This document shows positions 1 through 8,183 of a DNA stretch of 18,568 nucleotides, one piece after another. How positions within the stretch are numbered: the first letter of the stretch is position 1; every line of letters starts with the position of its first letter. A program made the position numbers and the translations under genes. The DNA lies in contig QHNB01000066.1 in NCBI GenBank assembly GCA_003217965.1, positions 1-18,568 on the forward strand, written 5' to 3'. Below the pieces are notes generated by a model. That model was not told the origin of the DNA and did no database searches. It saw only the letters and a program-made list of their open reading frames with translations. This DNA is from Verrucomicrobiota bacterium (lineage in GTDB: Bacteria > Verrucomicrobiota > Verrucomicrobiia > Chthoniobacterales > UBA10450).

Positions 1-103
1 CGCGGCTCCGCTTTTGCACGATCGTCCGCTCGCCAATGAGATCGCGCAGGTGGCTTCCGCCATTCGTGCCGGTGAGTTCGACAGTGGAGAGGAAAGCTTA
101 TGA
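1..103 (+). CDS. hutH: Histidine ammonia-lyase, C-terminal end (partial)
   Basis: An open frame enters from the left edge and stops at TGA 101-103, overlapping the hutU start codon as ATGA. The visible 33 residues include HDRPLANEIAQVASAIRAGE, which resembles the C-terminal tail of histidine ammonia-lyase: a DRPL motif, then a helix ending in a short 'SG' or 'AGEF'-type tail. The enzyme deaminates histidine to urocanate, the substrate of the next gene product. The catalytic MIO-forming Ala-Ser-Gly lies upstream of the window, so the call rests on this tail and on the position directly before hutU. Overlapping stop and start codons imply translational coupling. Confidence 0.72.
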   Translation, partial: AAPLLHDRPLANEIAQVASAIRAGEFDSGEESL

Positions 104-1767
104 GTGGAAAGCGACTCATCCGCGCCGCACGTGGCCCAGAACGCAGTTGCAAAGGCTGGCATCAAGAAGCTGCCCTGCGCATGCTGATGAACAATCTCGA
201 TCCGGAGGTCGCGGAGGCGCCCGATCGCCTGATCGTCTATGGCGGGACTGGGCGAGCTGCGCGCAACTGGGAGGCATTCGATGCCATCGTAAATTCACTG
301 CGCGTACTCGAGAATCACGAAACCCTGCTTGTTCAATCGGGAAAGCCGATCGGCAGATTTCGGACGCACGAGGAAGCGCCCCGGGTCCTGATCGCAAATT
401 CAAATCTGGTCGGCCATTGGTCGAACTATTCGGAATTCAATCGACTGGAACGCCTCGGCCTAACCATGTACGGCCAGATGACGGCCGGCTCCTGGATCTA
501 TATCGGCAGCCAGGGAATTGTGCAGGGCACGTTCGAGACGTTCGCCGCGGCAGGCCAAAAACACTTCGGTGGCACGCTCGAAGGCAAGCTCATCATTAGT
601 GGCGGACTCGGCGGCATGGGCGGTGCGCAGCCACTGGCGGCGACCATGAACGGCGCATGTTTTCTTGGAGTCGAGGTGGATCCCGCCCGGATCGAGAAAC
701 GCCTCGCCACCCATTACTGCGATCGGATGACGCGATCGCTCGACGAAGCACTGGGATTAATTGATAAAGCTCGTAAATCAAAGGAGGCGCTCTCTGTCGG
801 CTTGGTCGGCAACTGTGCCGATGTTCTGCCGGAAATAGTGGCTCGTGGAATTACTCCAGACGTGCTGACTGATCAGACGAGCGCACATGATGCCTTGAAC
901 GGTTATGTGCCGAACGGGATGCCGCTCGAGGATGCTCTTGTTCTACGTTCGAAAAATCCGAACGAGTACATCGCACGCTCGATGGAAGCTATGGCAGTGC
1001 ACGTCCGTGCAATGCTCCAGCTGCAACAACGTGGCGCCGTCACCTTCGATTACGGCAACAACATTCGCACACAAGCCAAAAAGGCCGGTGTCGAAGATGC
1101 CTATAACATTCCTGGGTTTGTGCCGGAATATATCCGGCCGCTGTTTTGCGAGGGGAAGGGGCCGTTCCGCTGGGTTGCACTGAGCGGCGATCCTGCGGAC
1201 ATCGCCCGCACCGACGCCCTCGCCTTGGAATTGTTTCCAGACAACAAAACCCTGGCGCGTTGGATGAAATTGGCCAAAACACGAATCCAATTTCAAGGAT
1301 TACCGGCGCGAATCTGCTGGTTCGGCTACGGCGAACGGGCGGAGTTTGGCGTCGCAATCAACGAGCTGGTCCGTCGTGGCGAATTGAGAGCGCCCATCGT
1401 CATCGGTCGCGATCACCTCGATACGGGTTCAGTCGCTTCGCCCTTTCGCGAGACCGAAGCGATGCTAGATGGCAGCGACGCGATCGCAGACTGGCCCTTG
1501 TTGAATGCCCTGGTGAACACGGCCGCCGGAGCGTCGTGGGTCTCGATCCATAACGGCGGTGGCGTTGGAATCGGCTACTCTCAGCACGCGGGCATGGTGG
1601 TTGTTGCCGATGGAACCGATAACTCGAAACGGCGGCTAGAGCGCGTTCTCACTAGCGACCCAGGAATGGGAATTTTGCGGCACGCAGACGCGGGCTATTC
1701 GCGCGCGATCAACTTTGCCGCAGACAAGGGCGTCGAGCTGCCGGTAAAGCCCACCGTCCGCGATTGA
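100..1767 (+). CDS. hutU: Urocanate hydratase (urocanase)
   Basis: Second enzyme of histidine breakdown: it hydrates urocanate to 4-imidazolone-5-propionate in the cytosol, using tightly bound NAD+ as an electrophile. The protein is 555 aa, close to the usual 550-560. Family signatures are clear: YIGSQGIVQGTFET near residue 130, a glycine-rich GGLGGMGGAQP near residue 170, FCEGKGPFRWVALSG near 350, and RICWFGYGER, whose Cys406 corresponds to the conserved active-site cysteine. The C-terminal part has HNGGGVGIGYS. The ATG start follows a GGAGAGGAA purine run and overlaps the hutH stop. The stop codon is 2 bp before the ATG of the next gene, so the two are surely co-transcribed. Confidence 0.97.
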   Translation: MSGKRLIRAARGPERSCKGWHQEAALRMLMNNLDPEVAEAPDRLIVYGGTGRAARNWEAFDAIVNSLRVLENHETLLVQSGKPIGRFRTHEEAPRVLIANSNLVGHWSNYSEFNRLERLGLTMYGQMTAGSWIYIGSQGIVQGTFETFAAAGQKHFGGTLEGKLIISGGLGGMGGAQPLAATMNGACFLGVEVDPARIEKRLATHYCDRMTRSLDEALGLIDKARKSKEALSVGLVGNCADVLPEIVARGITPDVLTDQTSAHDALNGYVPNGMPLEDALVLRSKNPNEYIARSMEAMAVHVRAMLQLQQRGAVTFDYGNNIRTQAKKAGVEDAYNIPGFVPEYIRPLFCEGKGPFRWVALSGDPADIARTDALALELFPDNKTLARWMKLAKTRIQFQGLPARICWFGYGERAEFGVAINELVRRGELRAPIVIGRDHLDTGSVASPFRETEAMLDGSDAIADWPLLNALVNTAAGASWVSIHNGGGVGIGYSQHAGMVVVADGTDNSKRRLERVLTSDPGMGILRHADAGYSRAINFAADKGVELPVKPTVRD

Positions 1768-1769
1768 TC

Positions 1770-3458
1770 ATGCAGAAGCTGATCGAGTGCGTGCCCAATT
1801 TCTCCGAAGGCCGAGACGCGAACATTATTCGGCAAATCACAGATGCGATTGAATCCGCAGAAGGAGCGTCGTTGCTCGATGTCGATCCCGGCGCAACCAC
1901 TAACCGTACCGTCGTGACCTTTGTCGGTACTCCGGAGGCCGCGGTGGAAGGCGCCTTTCGCGGGATTCAAAAGGCGGCCGAGCTGATCGACATGCGCAAA
2001 CACAAGGGAGCACATCCACGCATGGGAGCTACAGATGTCTGTCCTTTTATTCCCGTGAGCAACGTCACCTGGGAGGAAGCGATCATCTGTGCGAAGCAAT
2101 TGGGACAACGCGTTGGGGAGGAATTAAAAATCCCGGTTTATCTTTACGAAAAGGCGGCTTCGAACCCGTTGCGAGTAAACCTCGCAACCATTCGCGCGGG
2201 AGAATACGAAGGTTTCTCCGAAAAGATAAAGGATCCAGCCTGGAAGCCGGATTTTGGACGCGCATCATTCAACCAGAAGTCGGGCGTGACCGCAATCGGT
2301 GCCCGCGCATTCCTGGTCGCCTACAATGTAAACTTGAATACCAAAACGGTGCGCCGGGCCAATTCTGTCGCTTTTGACGTGAGAGAAAATGGCCGTGTGA
2401 AAACCGAAGACGGCACGCCAACAGGAAAACCCGTCCTCGACGCAAACGGAGAGCCGGTTCGCATTCCTGGATTGCTAAAGCACGTTAAAGCTATTGGCTG
2501 GTATGTCGAAGAGTACGGCATCGCACAGGTCTCGATCAACCTGACCAATATCGACGAAACGCCTCTTCACGCCGCGTTTGATGCTTGTAATGAATCTGCC
2601 AATAAGCGCGGTTTGCGCGTCACCGGTTCTGAAATTGTCGGAATGGTTCCCCAAAAAAGCCTCGTTGATGCCGGAAGATATTTTCTGCGAAAACAGAATT
2701 TGTCGGAAGGGGTCGCCGAAGAAGAGCTCATCGAGGTCGCGATCCGCTCCATGGGATTGAGCGAACTGAAACCGTTTAATCCGCAAGAAAAGATTATCGA
2801 ATTGAAAATGGAATCCGCCGCTTCAAAAAAATCGCTCCTCAAACTGAATCTGCGTCAGTTTTGCAACGAAACCCTGAGCGATTCTCCGGCGCCAGGGGGC
2901 GGCTCAGTTGCGGCGCTGATTGGTGCATTGGGCGTTTCCCTAGGCGGAATGGTTGCCAATCTGTCCGCCGGGAAACGGGGATGGGAGAATCAACTGAGTT
3001 ATTTCAGCGCTTGGGCAGTCAAAGCGCAGGGATTGAAGGACGAAATGCTCTTGCTGGTGGATGAAGACACCGCGGCCTTTAACAAGGTGATGGCGGCATT
3101 TGCCTTGCCTAAGGGGTCGGCTGCGGAAAAATCGGCGCACACAGCGGCAATACAATCCGCCAACAAAGAGGCGGCGGAAGTTCCGCTTAGAGTGATGGAA
3201 ACCGCATCGAAGGCCTACGAACTCCTTGCCGAAATGGCGAACAAGGGTAATCCCGCTTCGATTTCCGACGTTGGTGTCGGCCTTCTTGCCGTACATGCCT
3301 GCATTGAAGGAGCCGCCATGAACGTTAGAATCAACTTACCAGGCATAAAGGACGAAGCATTGAAGTCGGCTCTTTTGGCTAGGCTCGATAAGCTTCGGAC
3401 TGAATCGGAATCGAAGTTCAAAGCGATTCATCAGATTGTGGAAGGCAAGTTGGGTTAA
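1770..3458 (+). CDS. ftcD: Bifunctional glutamate formimidoyltransferase / formimidoyl-THF cyclodeaminase
   Basis: Handles the last step of histidine catabolism. It moves the formimino group of N-formimino-glutamate to tetrahydrofolate, then deaminates it to 5,10-methenyl-THF and ammonia. The 562-residue protein is a fusion. Residues 1 to about 335 are the transferase, starting MQKLIECVPNFSEGRD and carrying GAHPRMGATDVCPF, where His82 matches the catalytic His82 of the porcine enzyme. Residues from about 358 to the end are the helical cyclodeaminase, with SDSPAPGGGSVAAL. ATG 1770 is preferred over TTG 1764, because it begins exactly where homologues begin and does not overlap hutU. This domain order is that of the animal enzyme; many bacteria instead use HutG, or HutF plus HutG. 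Confidence 0.95.
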   Translation: MQKLIECVPNFSEGRDANIIRQITDAIESAEGASLLDVDPGATTNRTVVTFVGTPEAAVEGAFRGIQKAAELIDMRKHKGAHPRMGATDVCPFIPVSNVTWEEAIICAKQLGQRVGEELKIPVYLYEKAASNPLRVNLATIRAGEYEGFSEKIKDPAWKPDFGRASFNQKSGVTAIGARAFLVAYNVNLNTKTVRRANSVAFDVRENGRVKTEDGTPTGKPVLDANGEPVRIPGLLKHVKAIGWYVEEYGIAQVSINLTNIDETPLHAAFDACNESANKRGLRVTGSEIVGMVPQKSLVDAGRYFLRKQNLSEGVAEEELIEVAIRSMGLSELKPFNPQEKIIELKMESAASKKSLLKLNLRQFCNETLSDSPAPGGGSVAALIGALGVSLGGMVANLSAGKRGWENQLSYFSAWAVKAQGLKDEMLLLVDEDTAAFNKVMAAFALPKGSAAEKSAHTAAIQSANKEAAEVPLRVMETASKAYELLAEMANKGNPASISDVGVGLLAVHACIEGAAMNVRINLPGIKDEALKSALLARLDKLRTESESKFKAIHQIVEGKLG

Positions 3459-3486
3459 GTCAGACCTGCTTGCCAGAAGAATCGAA

Positions 3487-4737
3487 ATGCTAGCCGTTCT
3501 TCACGCGTCGCAACTGGTCACGCTGGCTGGACCGGCACGAGCGCGATCGGGTCCAGAATTGACCGAGCTTGGAATAATCTCCGACGGCGGGCTGTTGGTG
3601 GAGAATGGACGGATCTCAAGAATTGGCAAATCGGACGAGATTGCCGGGCTGTGTCGTCCGCAAACTGAGGTAATTGATGCCGGCGGATGCGTGGTAATGC
3701 CAGGGTTTGTTGACGCCCACACCCATTTCGTTTTTGCCGGAGATCGACTCGATGATTTTGAAGCGCGTGCACGGGGCGAGAGTTATGAACAAATTGCTCG
3801 GCGCGGCGGCGGAATCCGCAGCACTGTCGCCGCTACGCGCGCGGTGAGCGAAGAGGAACTCCTTGTTCAGGCGAAAAAGCGGGCCGGTTGGATGCTCCAA
3901 AACGGGACCACCACGGCGGAGGCAAAATCGGGTTACGGTTTGACTATCGAGGATGAGTTAAAAATTCTGCGCGTCATTCGACGCATTGGAGCGGAGACAC
4001 CGCTGCAGACGGTCGCTACATTTTTAGGCGCACACGCGATCCCAGACGAGTTCCGTCACGATAGCGCCAGCTATGTTTCACAAATCATCGAACAAATGCT
4101 GCCACGGGTAGCACGCGAAGAACTGGCGGAATATTGCGATGTTTTTTGCGAGCACGGCTATTTCGACATCGATCAAACCCGGCATGTTCTTAAGGCCGCG
4201 AAACAACATGGGTTCAAATTGCGGATGCATGTCGATCAACTGACTAACGGCGGTGGCGCGCGATTGGCGGCGGAATTGAATGCGGCGACGGCGGATCATC
4301 TCGAGCAAACCGATGCCGATGGAATTGCTGCCCTCGCCACGTCGCAAGTGCAGCCGGTTTTATTACCGGGTTCGGTCTATGCGCTCGGGGCAAAAAAATA
4401 TCCGAACGCGCGAACGATGATTGATGCCGGCCTTGCCGTTATCCTGGCAACTGATTTCAATCCCGGCTCTTCCCCCACAGCGGCAATGCCGATGATCATT
4501 TCCCTGGCGGTGACTCAAATGAAAATGAGTCCGGCCGAGGCAATCTCGGCCACGACGATCAATGCGGCGGCAAGTTTAAATCGCGCGACCGAGATTGGAT
4601 CGCTTGATCCGGGTAAACGCGCCAATTTCTTGATCTGCGATTGCCGCGACTATCGTGAGCTGGCCTATTGGTTCGGTTTTTCTCTCGTCCGTGAGGTGTT
4701 TGTGGCTGGGAAACAAGTCACGAATTTTGCCGGTTAA
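3487..4737 (+). CDS. hutI: Imidazolonepropionase
   Basis: Third enzyme of the pathway: hydrolyses 4-imidazolone-5-propionate to N-formimino-glutamate, the substrate of the gene just upstream. It is a metal-dependent amidohydrolase of 416 aa. The metal ligands are all visible: His78 and His80 in the DAHTHFVFAGDR motif, His248 in MHVDQL and Asp323 in ATDFNPGSSP. His271 in DHLEQTD is the usual additional active-site histidine. ATG 3487 is chosen because an upstream TTG at 3436 would overlap ftcD by 23 bp and add residues unlike the family. An AGAAGA stretch lies just upstream of this ATG. The gap from ftcD is 28 bp, so it belongs to the same hut operon. Confidence 0.97.
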   Translation: MLAVLHASQLVTLAGPARARSGPELTELGIISDGGLLVENGRISRIGKSDEIAGLCRPQTEVIDAGGCVVMPGFVDAHTHFVFAGDRLDDFEARARGESYEQIARRGGGIRSTVAATRAVSEEELLVQAKKRAGWMLQNGTTTAEAKSGYGLTIEDELKILRVIRRIGAETPLQTVATFLGAHAIPDEFRHDSASYVSQIIEQMLPRVAREELAEYCDVFCEHGYFDIDQTRHVLKAAKQHGFKLRMHVDQLTNGGGARLAAELNAATADHLEQTDADGIAALATSQVQPVLLPGSVYALGAKKYPNARTMIDAGLAVILATDFNPGSSPTAAMPMIISLAVTQMKMSPAEAISATTINAAASLNRATEIGSLDPGKRANFLICDCRDYRELAYWFGFSLVREVFVAGKQVTNFAG

Positions 4738-4740
4738 TTT

Positions 4741-4754
4741 GCGCCTGTCGGCGC
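4741..4754. other. Small GC hairpin between hutI and tig
   Basis: GCGCC (4741-4745) and GGCGC (4750-4754) form a perfect 5-bp stem with a 4-base loop, directly after the hutI stop and 11 bp before the tig start codon. There is no T-run, so it is not an intrinsic terminator. It could be a transcript-processing or attenuation point separating the hut part from the proteostasis part of the run. It could equally be chance in GC-rich DNA. Confidence 0.25.
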
Positions 4755-4765
4755 GCGCCCGTAAC

Positions 4766-6130
4766 ATGAGCGCTTCCATGAAAGTCGAGGTCGAAAAACA
4801 GCCGGACTCCGTCTCAACCCTAAGGATCGAGTTAGGGCCGGAGCAAGTCGCGCAGGAATGGGACGCGATCGCAAACAGTTTTGCCCGGCACGCCAAAATT
4901 GCGGGATATCGGCCCGGCAAAGCGCCTCGTCGGGTGGTCGAAGCGAAGTTCAAAAAGGAAATTCAAGAAGAGCTGACCAAGAAACTTGTCTCGCAAAGTT
5001 ATCGCGATGCAATCGCGGAAAAACATTTGCGCGTCGTCTCGTTGACCAACTTGGAAGACGTTCAAATCGGCGATGACAAAACCTTGCGCTTTCGCGCCAC
5101 CGTCATTACCGCACCGGATTTTGAACTTCCAGATTACAAAAAGATCGCGGTGCAACTGCCGCCCGTCAACGTCACGAGCGAAGAAGTCGACGCCGCAATG
5201 GAACGATTGCGCGAGCAATCAGCTGATTTTGTCGATGTGCAACCAGACCGGCCACTGGAAATGGAAGACTTCGCCGTGGTCGACTTTGAAGGAACAATCG
5301 ATGGCCGGCCAATCCGTGAAATTGCGCCGGACGCGAGCAAGAATTTGTATGGCGGACGAAAGTTCTGGCTGAGAATGGCACCCAACAATTTTCTGCCGGG
5401 TTTTTGCGAACAAATGGTCGGTCAAAAACGTGAAGAAACGCGGCTCATCATTATCAATTTCCCGGCTGAGTTCCTTGTGACTGAGCTTGCGGGAAAGAAG
5501 GCGGATTACGCTGTCACCTTGCGCGAAATCAAACAAAAGATGCTGCCGTCATTGGACGATGCCTGGGCGGGAAAGTTGGCTAAGGGCAAAACGTTATCGG
5601 AACTCCGACAAATGGTAGAACACGATCTTGGTCATGAAAAGGAACATGCTCTCGAGGCGGCGAAGGAGGCGCAGATCGTGAAATTTCTTCACGAGCAGAC
5701 CGCCTTTGATCTGCCGCCACAACTGCTCCGAAGTGAAACGCGGCGAGCCCTCAGTGAGCTGGTGCAACGAAATCGGCAGCGCGGGATTTCCGACGACATG
5801 CTAAAAAGCAAAGAGAAAGAGCTTGTGGAAGGCGCTGGCTCGCTCGCGGCTCACCGTCTGAAAACGAATTTCATTTTGCATCGAGTTGCCGAGGCTGAAA
5901 AGATCGAGGTCACACGTGCAGAGGCGGATGAGCGCCTTCGAGCACGGGCGGCACAGTACAATTTGCCGGTTGAGAAAATGCGGAAGGAAATCGAAGAAAA
6001 TGAGGGCCTGAACGGCTTGGCGGAAGAGATCCTGCTGGGTAAGACTCTTGATTTCCTGAAGGCGAATGTTACCGTCGAAACGGCGGGAGCCGAGGACGAA
6101 AAGATATCCGTGGCGAAGGAAATTTCATGA
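4766..6130 (+). CDS. tig: Trigger factor (ribosome-associated chaperone, peptidyl-prolyl isomerase)
   Basis: Binds ribosomal protein L23 at the exit tunnel and shields nascent chains. The 454-aa protein has the expected three parts. The N-terminal domain carries the ribosome-binding signature GYRPGKAP (residues 47-54, family pattern G-F-R-x-G-x-x-P). The FKBP-like middle includes VVDFEGTIDGRP and NNFLPGFCEQMVGQKREE. The C-terminal helical region from about residue 255 includes PSLDDAWAGKL and the FDLPPQLL motif. ATG 4766 is used; ATG 4778 (MKVEVEK) is equally plausible, as neither has a clear Shine-Dalgarno site. The stop codon overlaps the clpP start as ATGA. The tig-clpP-clpX order is the classic bacterial arrangement. 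Confidence 0.95.
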   Translation: MSASMKVEVEKQPDSVSTLRIELGPEQVAQEWDAIANSFARHAKIAGYRPGKAPRRVVEAKFKKEIQEELTKKLVSQSYRDAIAEKHLRVVSLTNLEDVQIGDDKTLRFRATVITAPDFELPDYKKIAVQLPPVNVTSEEVDAAMERLREQSADFVDVQPDRPLEMEDFAVVDFEGTIDGRPIREIAPDASKNLYGGRKFWLRMAPNNFLPGFCEQMVGQKREETRLIIINFPAEFLVTELAGKKADYAVTLREIKQKMLPSLDDAWAGKLAKGKTLSELRQMVEHDLGHEKEHALEAAKEAQIVKFLHEQTAFDLPPQLLRSETRRALSELVQRNRQRGISDDMLKSKEKELVEGAGSLAAHRLKTNFILHRVAEAEKIEVTRAEADERLRARAAQYNLPVEKMRKEIEENEGLNGLAEEILLGKTLDFLKANVTVETAGAEDEKISVAKEIS

Positions 6131-6831
6131 GTAATAAAGACCAAAACCTCTCACAAGGCGTGTTAGTACCGATGGTAGTTGAGCAAACCGGCCGCGGCGA
6201 ACGGGCCTACGACATTTATTCGCGGCTACTGAAGGATCGCATCATTTTCATTGGCACGCCGGTCGATGATCACATCGCAAACCTGGTGATTGCGCAGATG
6301 TTGTTCCTGCAAATGGAGGACGGCAAAAAAGATATTAATCTGTACATTAATTCGCCCGGTGGTTCCGTCACAGCCGGCCTTGCGATTTACGATACGATGC
6401 AGTTTCTGACCTGTGACGTCACGACCTATTGCCTCGGCATGGCGGCGAGCATGAGTGCGGTGCTGTTATGCGCCGGAACCAAAGGAAAACGATTCGCGCT
6501 GCCGAATTCCGACATCATGATTCATCAAGTTTCCGGCGGCGCGCAGGGACAGGCCAGCGACGTCGAGCGAACGGTCGAATACATGTTCAAGCTGAAGCGT
6601 CGGCTGATCAAAATCATCGCGCAGCATACCGGTCAGGCCGAAGACAAGGTGCGACTCGATTCCGACCGCGATTATTACATGTCGGCAGCCGAAGCCAGAG
6701 AATACGGGCTGGTCGACGAGGTAATCAAATCGCGTAAAGAAGTGAAACTGGTCGATGGTGCCGGCGCCGATGGAGCCGAGCGAAACGTGGCCGTGGCGGA
6801 GGCGGCGCTACCCCGGAAACTCGGGGAATAG
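6127..6831 (+). CDS. clpP: ATP-dependent Clp protease proteolytic subunit
   Basis: Serine peptidase that forms the tetradecameric degradation chamber fed by ClpX, encoded next. The catalytic triad is intact: Ser108 in LGMAASMSAVLL, His133 in IMIHQVSGG and Asp182 in DSDRDYYMSAAEA. INSPGGSVTAGLAIYDTM is the usual handle region. Two features are odd. The residue after Ser-Met is Ser110, where nearly all family members have Gly, Ala or Pro (usual motif AASMGA). The protein is also 234 aa, with about 30 residues after the normal end near IKSRK (from residue 204), rich in Ala, Gly, Val and charged residues. Translation is probably coupled to tig through the ATGA overlap. Confidence 0.97.
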   Translation: MSNKDQNLSQGVLVPMVVEQTGRGERAYDIYSRLLKDRIIFIGTPVDDHIANLVIAQMLFLQMEDGKKDINLYINSPGGSVTAGLAIYDTMQFLTCDVTTYCLGMAASMSAVLLCAGTKGKRFALPNSDIMIHQVSGGAQGQASDVERTVEYMFKLKRRLIKIIAQHTGQAEDKVRLDSDRDYYMSAAEAREYGLVDEVIKSRKEVKLVDGAGADGAERNVAVAEAALPRKLGE

Positions 6832-6859
6832 AAGCTGCTTTTTACTGCCCCAAAAACCC

Positions 6860-8140
6860 ATGGCCCGGGCTTCTAATCTGACGATGTGCTCTTTCTGCGG
6901 AAAGAGTCACGCCGAAGTGCGCAAGCTCATTGCCGGGCCGGGCGTCTATATTTGCGATAGCTGCATTAACGTCTGCAAAAGCATTCTCGATAAAGAGCTA
7001 AACGAGGATGCGCGGCGGCAGTCGTCAACAATTCGTGTCCCTAAACCGGCCGAAATTCGACGCGCCTTGGACCAGTATGTGATCGGGCAAGACATCGCGA
7101 AAAAGACTCTGTCAGTGGCGGTCCATAACCATTTCAAACGGGTCCTGCAAACGAATGCACCGTCTGATTCATCAAGCGCATTCCAGCCCGATCCCTTCGC
7201 GGACGTCGAGATTGAAAAGAGTAACATTCTTCTGATCGGACCGACTGGCTCGGGCAAGACCTTGCTGGCCAAGACGCTGGCCAAGATTTTGGATGTTCCG
7301 TTTTGTATTGCGGATGCGACAACGCTGACCGAAGCAGGTTATGTCGGCGAAGACGTCGAAAATATCATTCTGCGGTTGCTGCAGAATGCCGATTACGATG
7401 TGAAGCGTGCCGAGATTGGCATCGTCTATATTGATGAAATCGACAAGATCGGTCGAAAAACAGATAACGTTTCCATCACGCGAGATGTTTCCGGAGAAGG
7501 CGTGCAGCAAGCGCTGCTGAAGATTCTCGAGGGCAGTACATGCAACGTCCCGCCGCAGGGAGGTCGCAAGCACCCGCACCAGGAATACATCCAGGTAAAC
7601 ACCGAGAAAATCTTGTTTGTCTGCGGCGGCGCTTTTGTCGGACTGGATAAAATCGTTCAAAAGCGGATCGGACAAAAAACAATGGGCTTCGGCAGCCCGA
7701 CTCTCGAAGTGGAAGCAGCGCTAGCCCGTGAAGCGGTGCGTCACGTTGAGCCGGAGGATTTGCTCGCGTTTGGAATGATTCCCGAATTCATCGGCCGGCT
7801 CCCGGTCGTGAGTGCTCTCGATGCCCTGACTGAAGAAGAGATGGTGGCGATTCTGACCGAGACGAAAAATGCGATGGTGAAACAATACACCAAGCTCTTT
7901 TCGATGGAAGGAGTGCGGCTTTCCGTGACCAAAGATGCCTTAAAAGCTCTGGCTGCCCAGGCGGTTACTAAAGGGACGGGAGCACGTGCGCTGCGCTCAA
8001 TGCTCGAGCGGATTATGCTCGATATCATGTATGATGTGCCGAGCCGTGAAGATATCGCGGAGGTCACGATCAATCGCGCCGTAGTAGAGGGCAAAAAGCT
8101 CCCGCTCATTCGGAAAAAGCAGGACAAGGACGCCGCGTAG
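6860..8140 (+). CDS. clpX: ATP-dependent Clp protease ATP-binding subunit ClpX
   Basis: AAA+ unfoldase that recognises degradation tags and threads substrates into ClpP. The 426-aa protein has an N-terminal zinc-binding domain with Cys10, Cys13, Cys32 and Cys35. Walker A is GPTGSGKT (127-134), Walker B is IVYIDEID (Asp192-Glu193), and the pore-loop motif GYVGED lies between them. RKHPHQEYIQVNT and EFIGRLPVVSAL are typical, and GTGARALRSMLE holds the sensor-2 arginine. The ClpP-docking IGF loop appears as MGFG, a conservative variant. ATG 6860 gives MARASNLTMCSFCG, the normal ClpX start. Longer in-frame starts would run back into clpP. It lies 28 bp after clpP and is co-transcribed. Confidence 0.98.
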   Translation: MARASNLTMCSFCGKSHAEVRKLIAGPGVYICDSCINVCKSILDKELNEDARRQSSTIRVPKPAEIRRALDQYVIGQDIAKKTLSVAVHNHFKRVLQTNAPSDSSSAFQPDPFADVEIEKSNILLIGPTGSGKTLLAKTLAKILDVPFCIADATTLTEAGYVGEDVENIILRLLQNADYDVKRAEIGIVYIDEIDKIGRKTDNVSITRDVSGEGVQQALLKILEGSTCNVPPQGGRKHPHQEYIQVNTEKILFVCGGAFVGLDKIVQKRIGQKTMGFGSPTLEVEAALAREAVRHVEPEDLLAFGMIPEFIGRLPVVSALDALTEEEMVAILTETKNAMVKQYTKLFSMEGVRLSVTKDALKALAAQAVTKGTGARALRSMLERIMLDIMYDVPSREDIAEVTINRAVVEGKKLPLIRKKQDKDAA

Positions 8141-8183
8141 CGTTCTCTGGTAGCGGCATCGCGTTCAGCGCATAGTGCGCGCA

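Noticed and set aside
36..599. Plus-strand open frame of 187 codons at the left end
   Set aside because: An out-of-frame shadow of hutU with arginine- and proline-rich, motif-free sequence.
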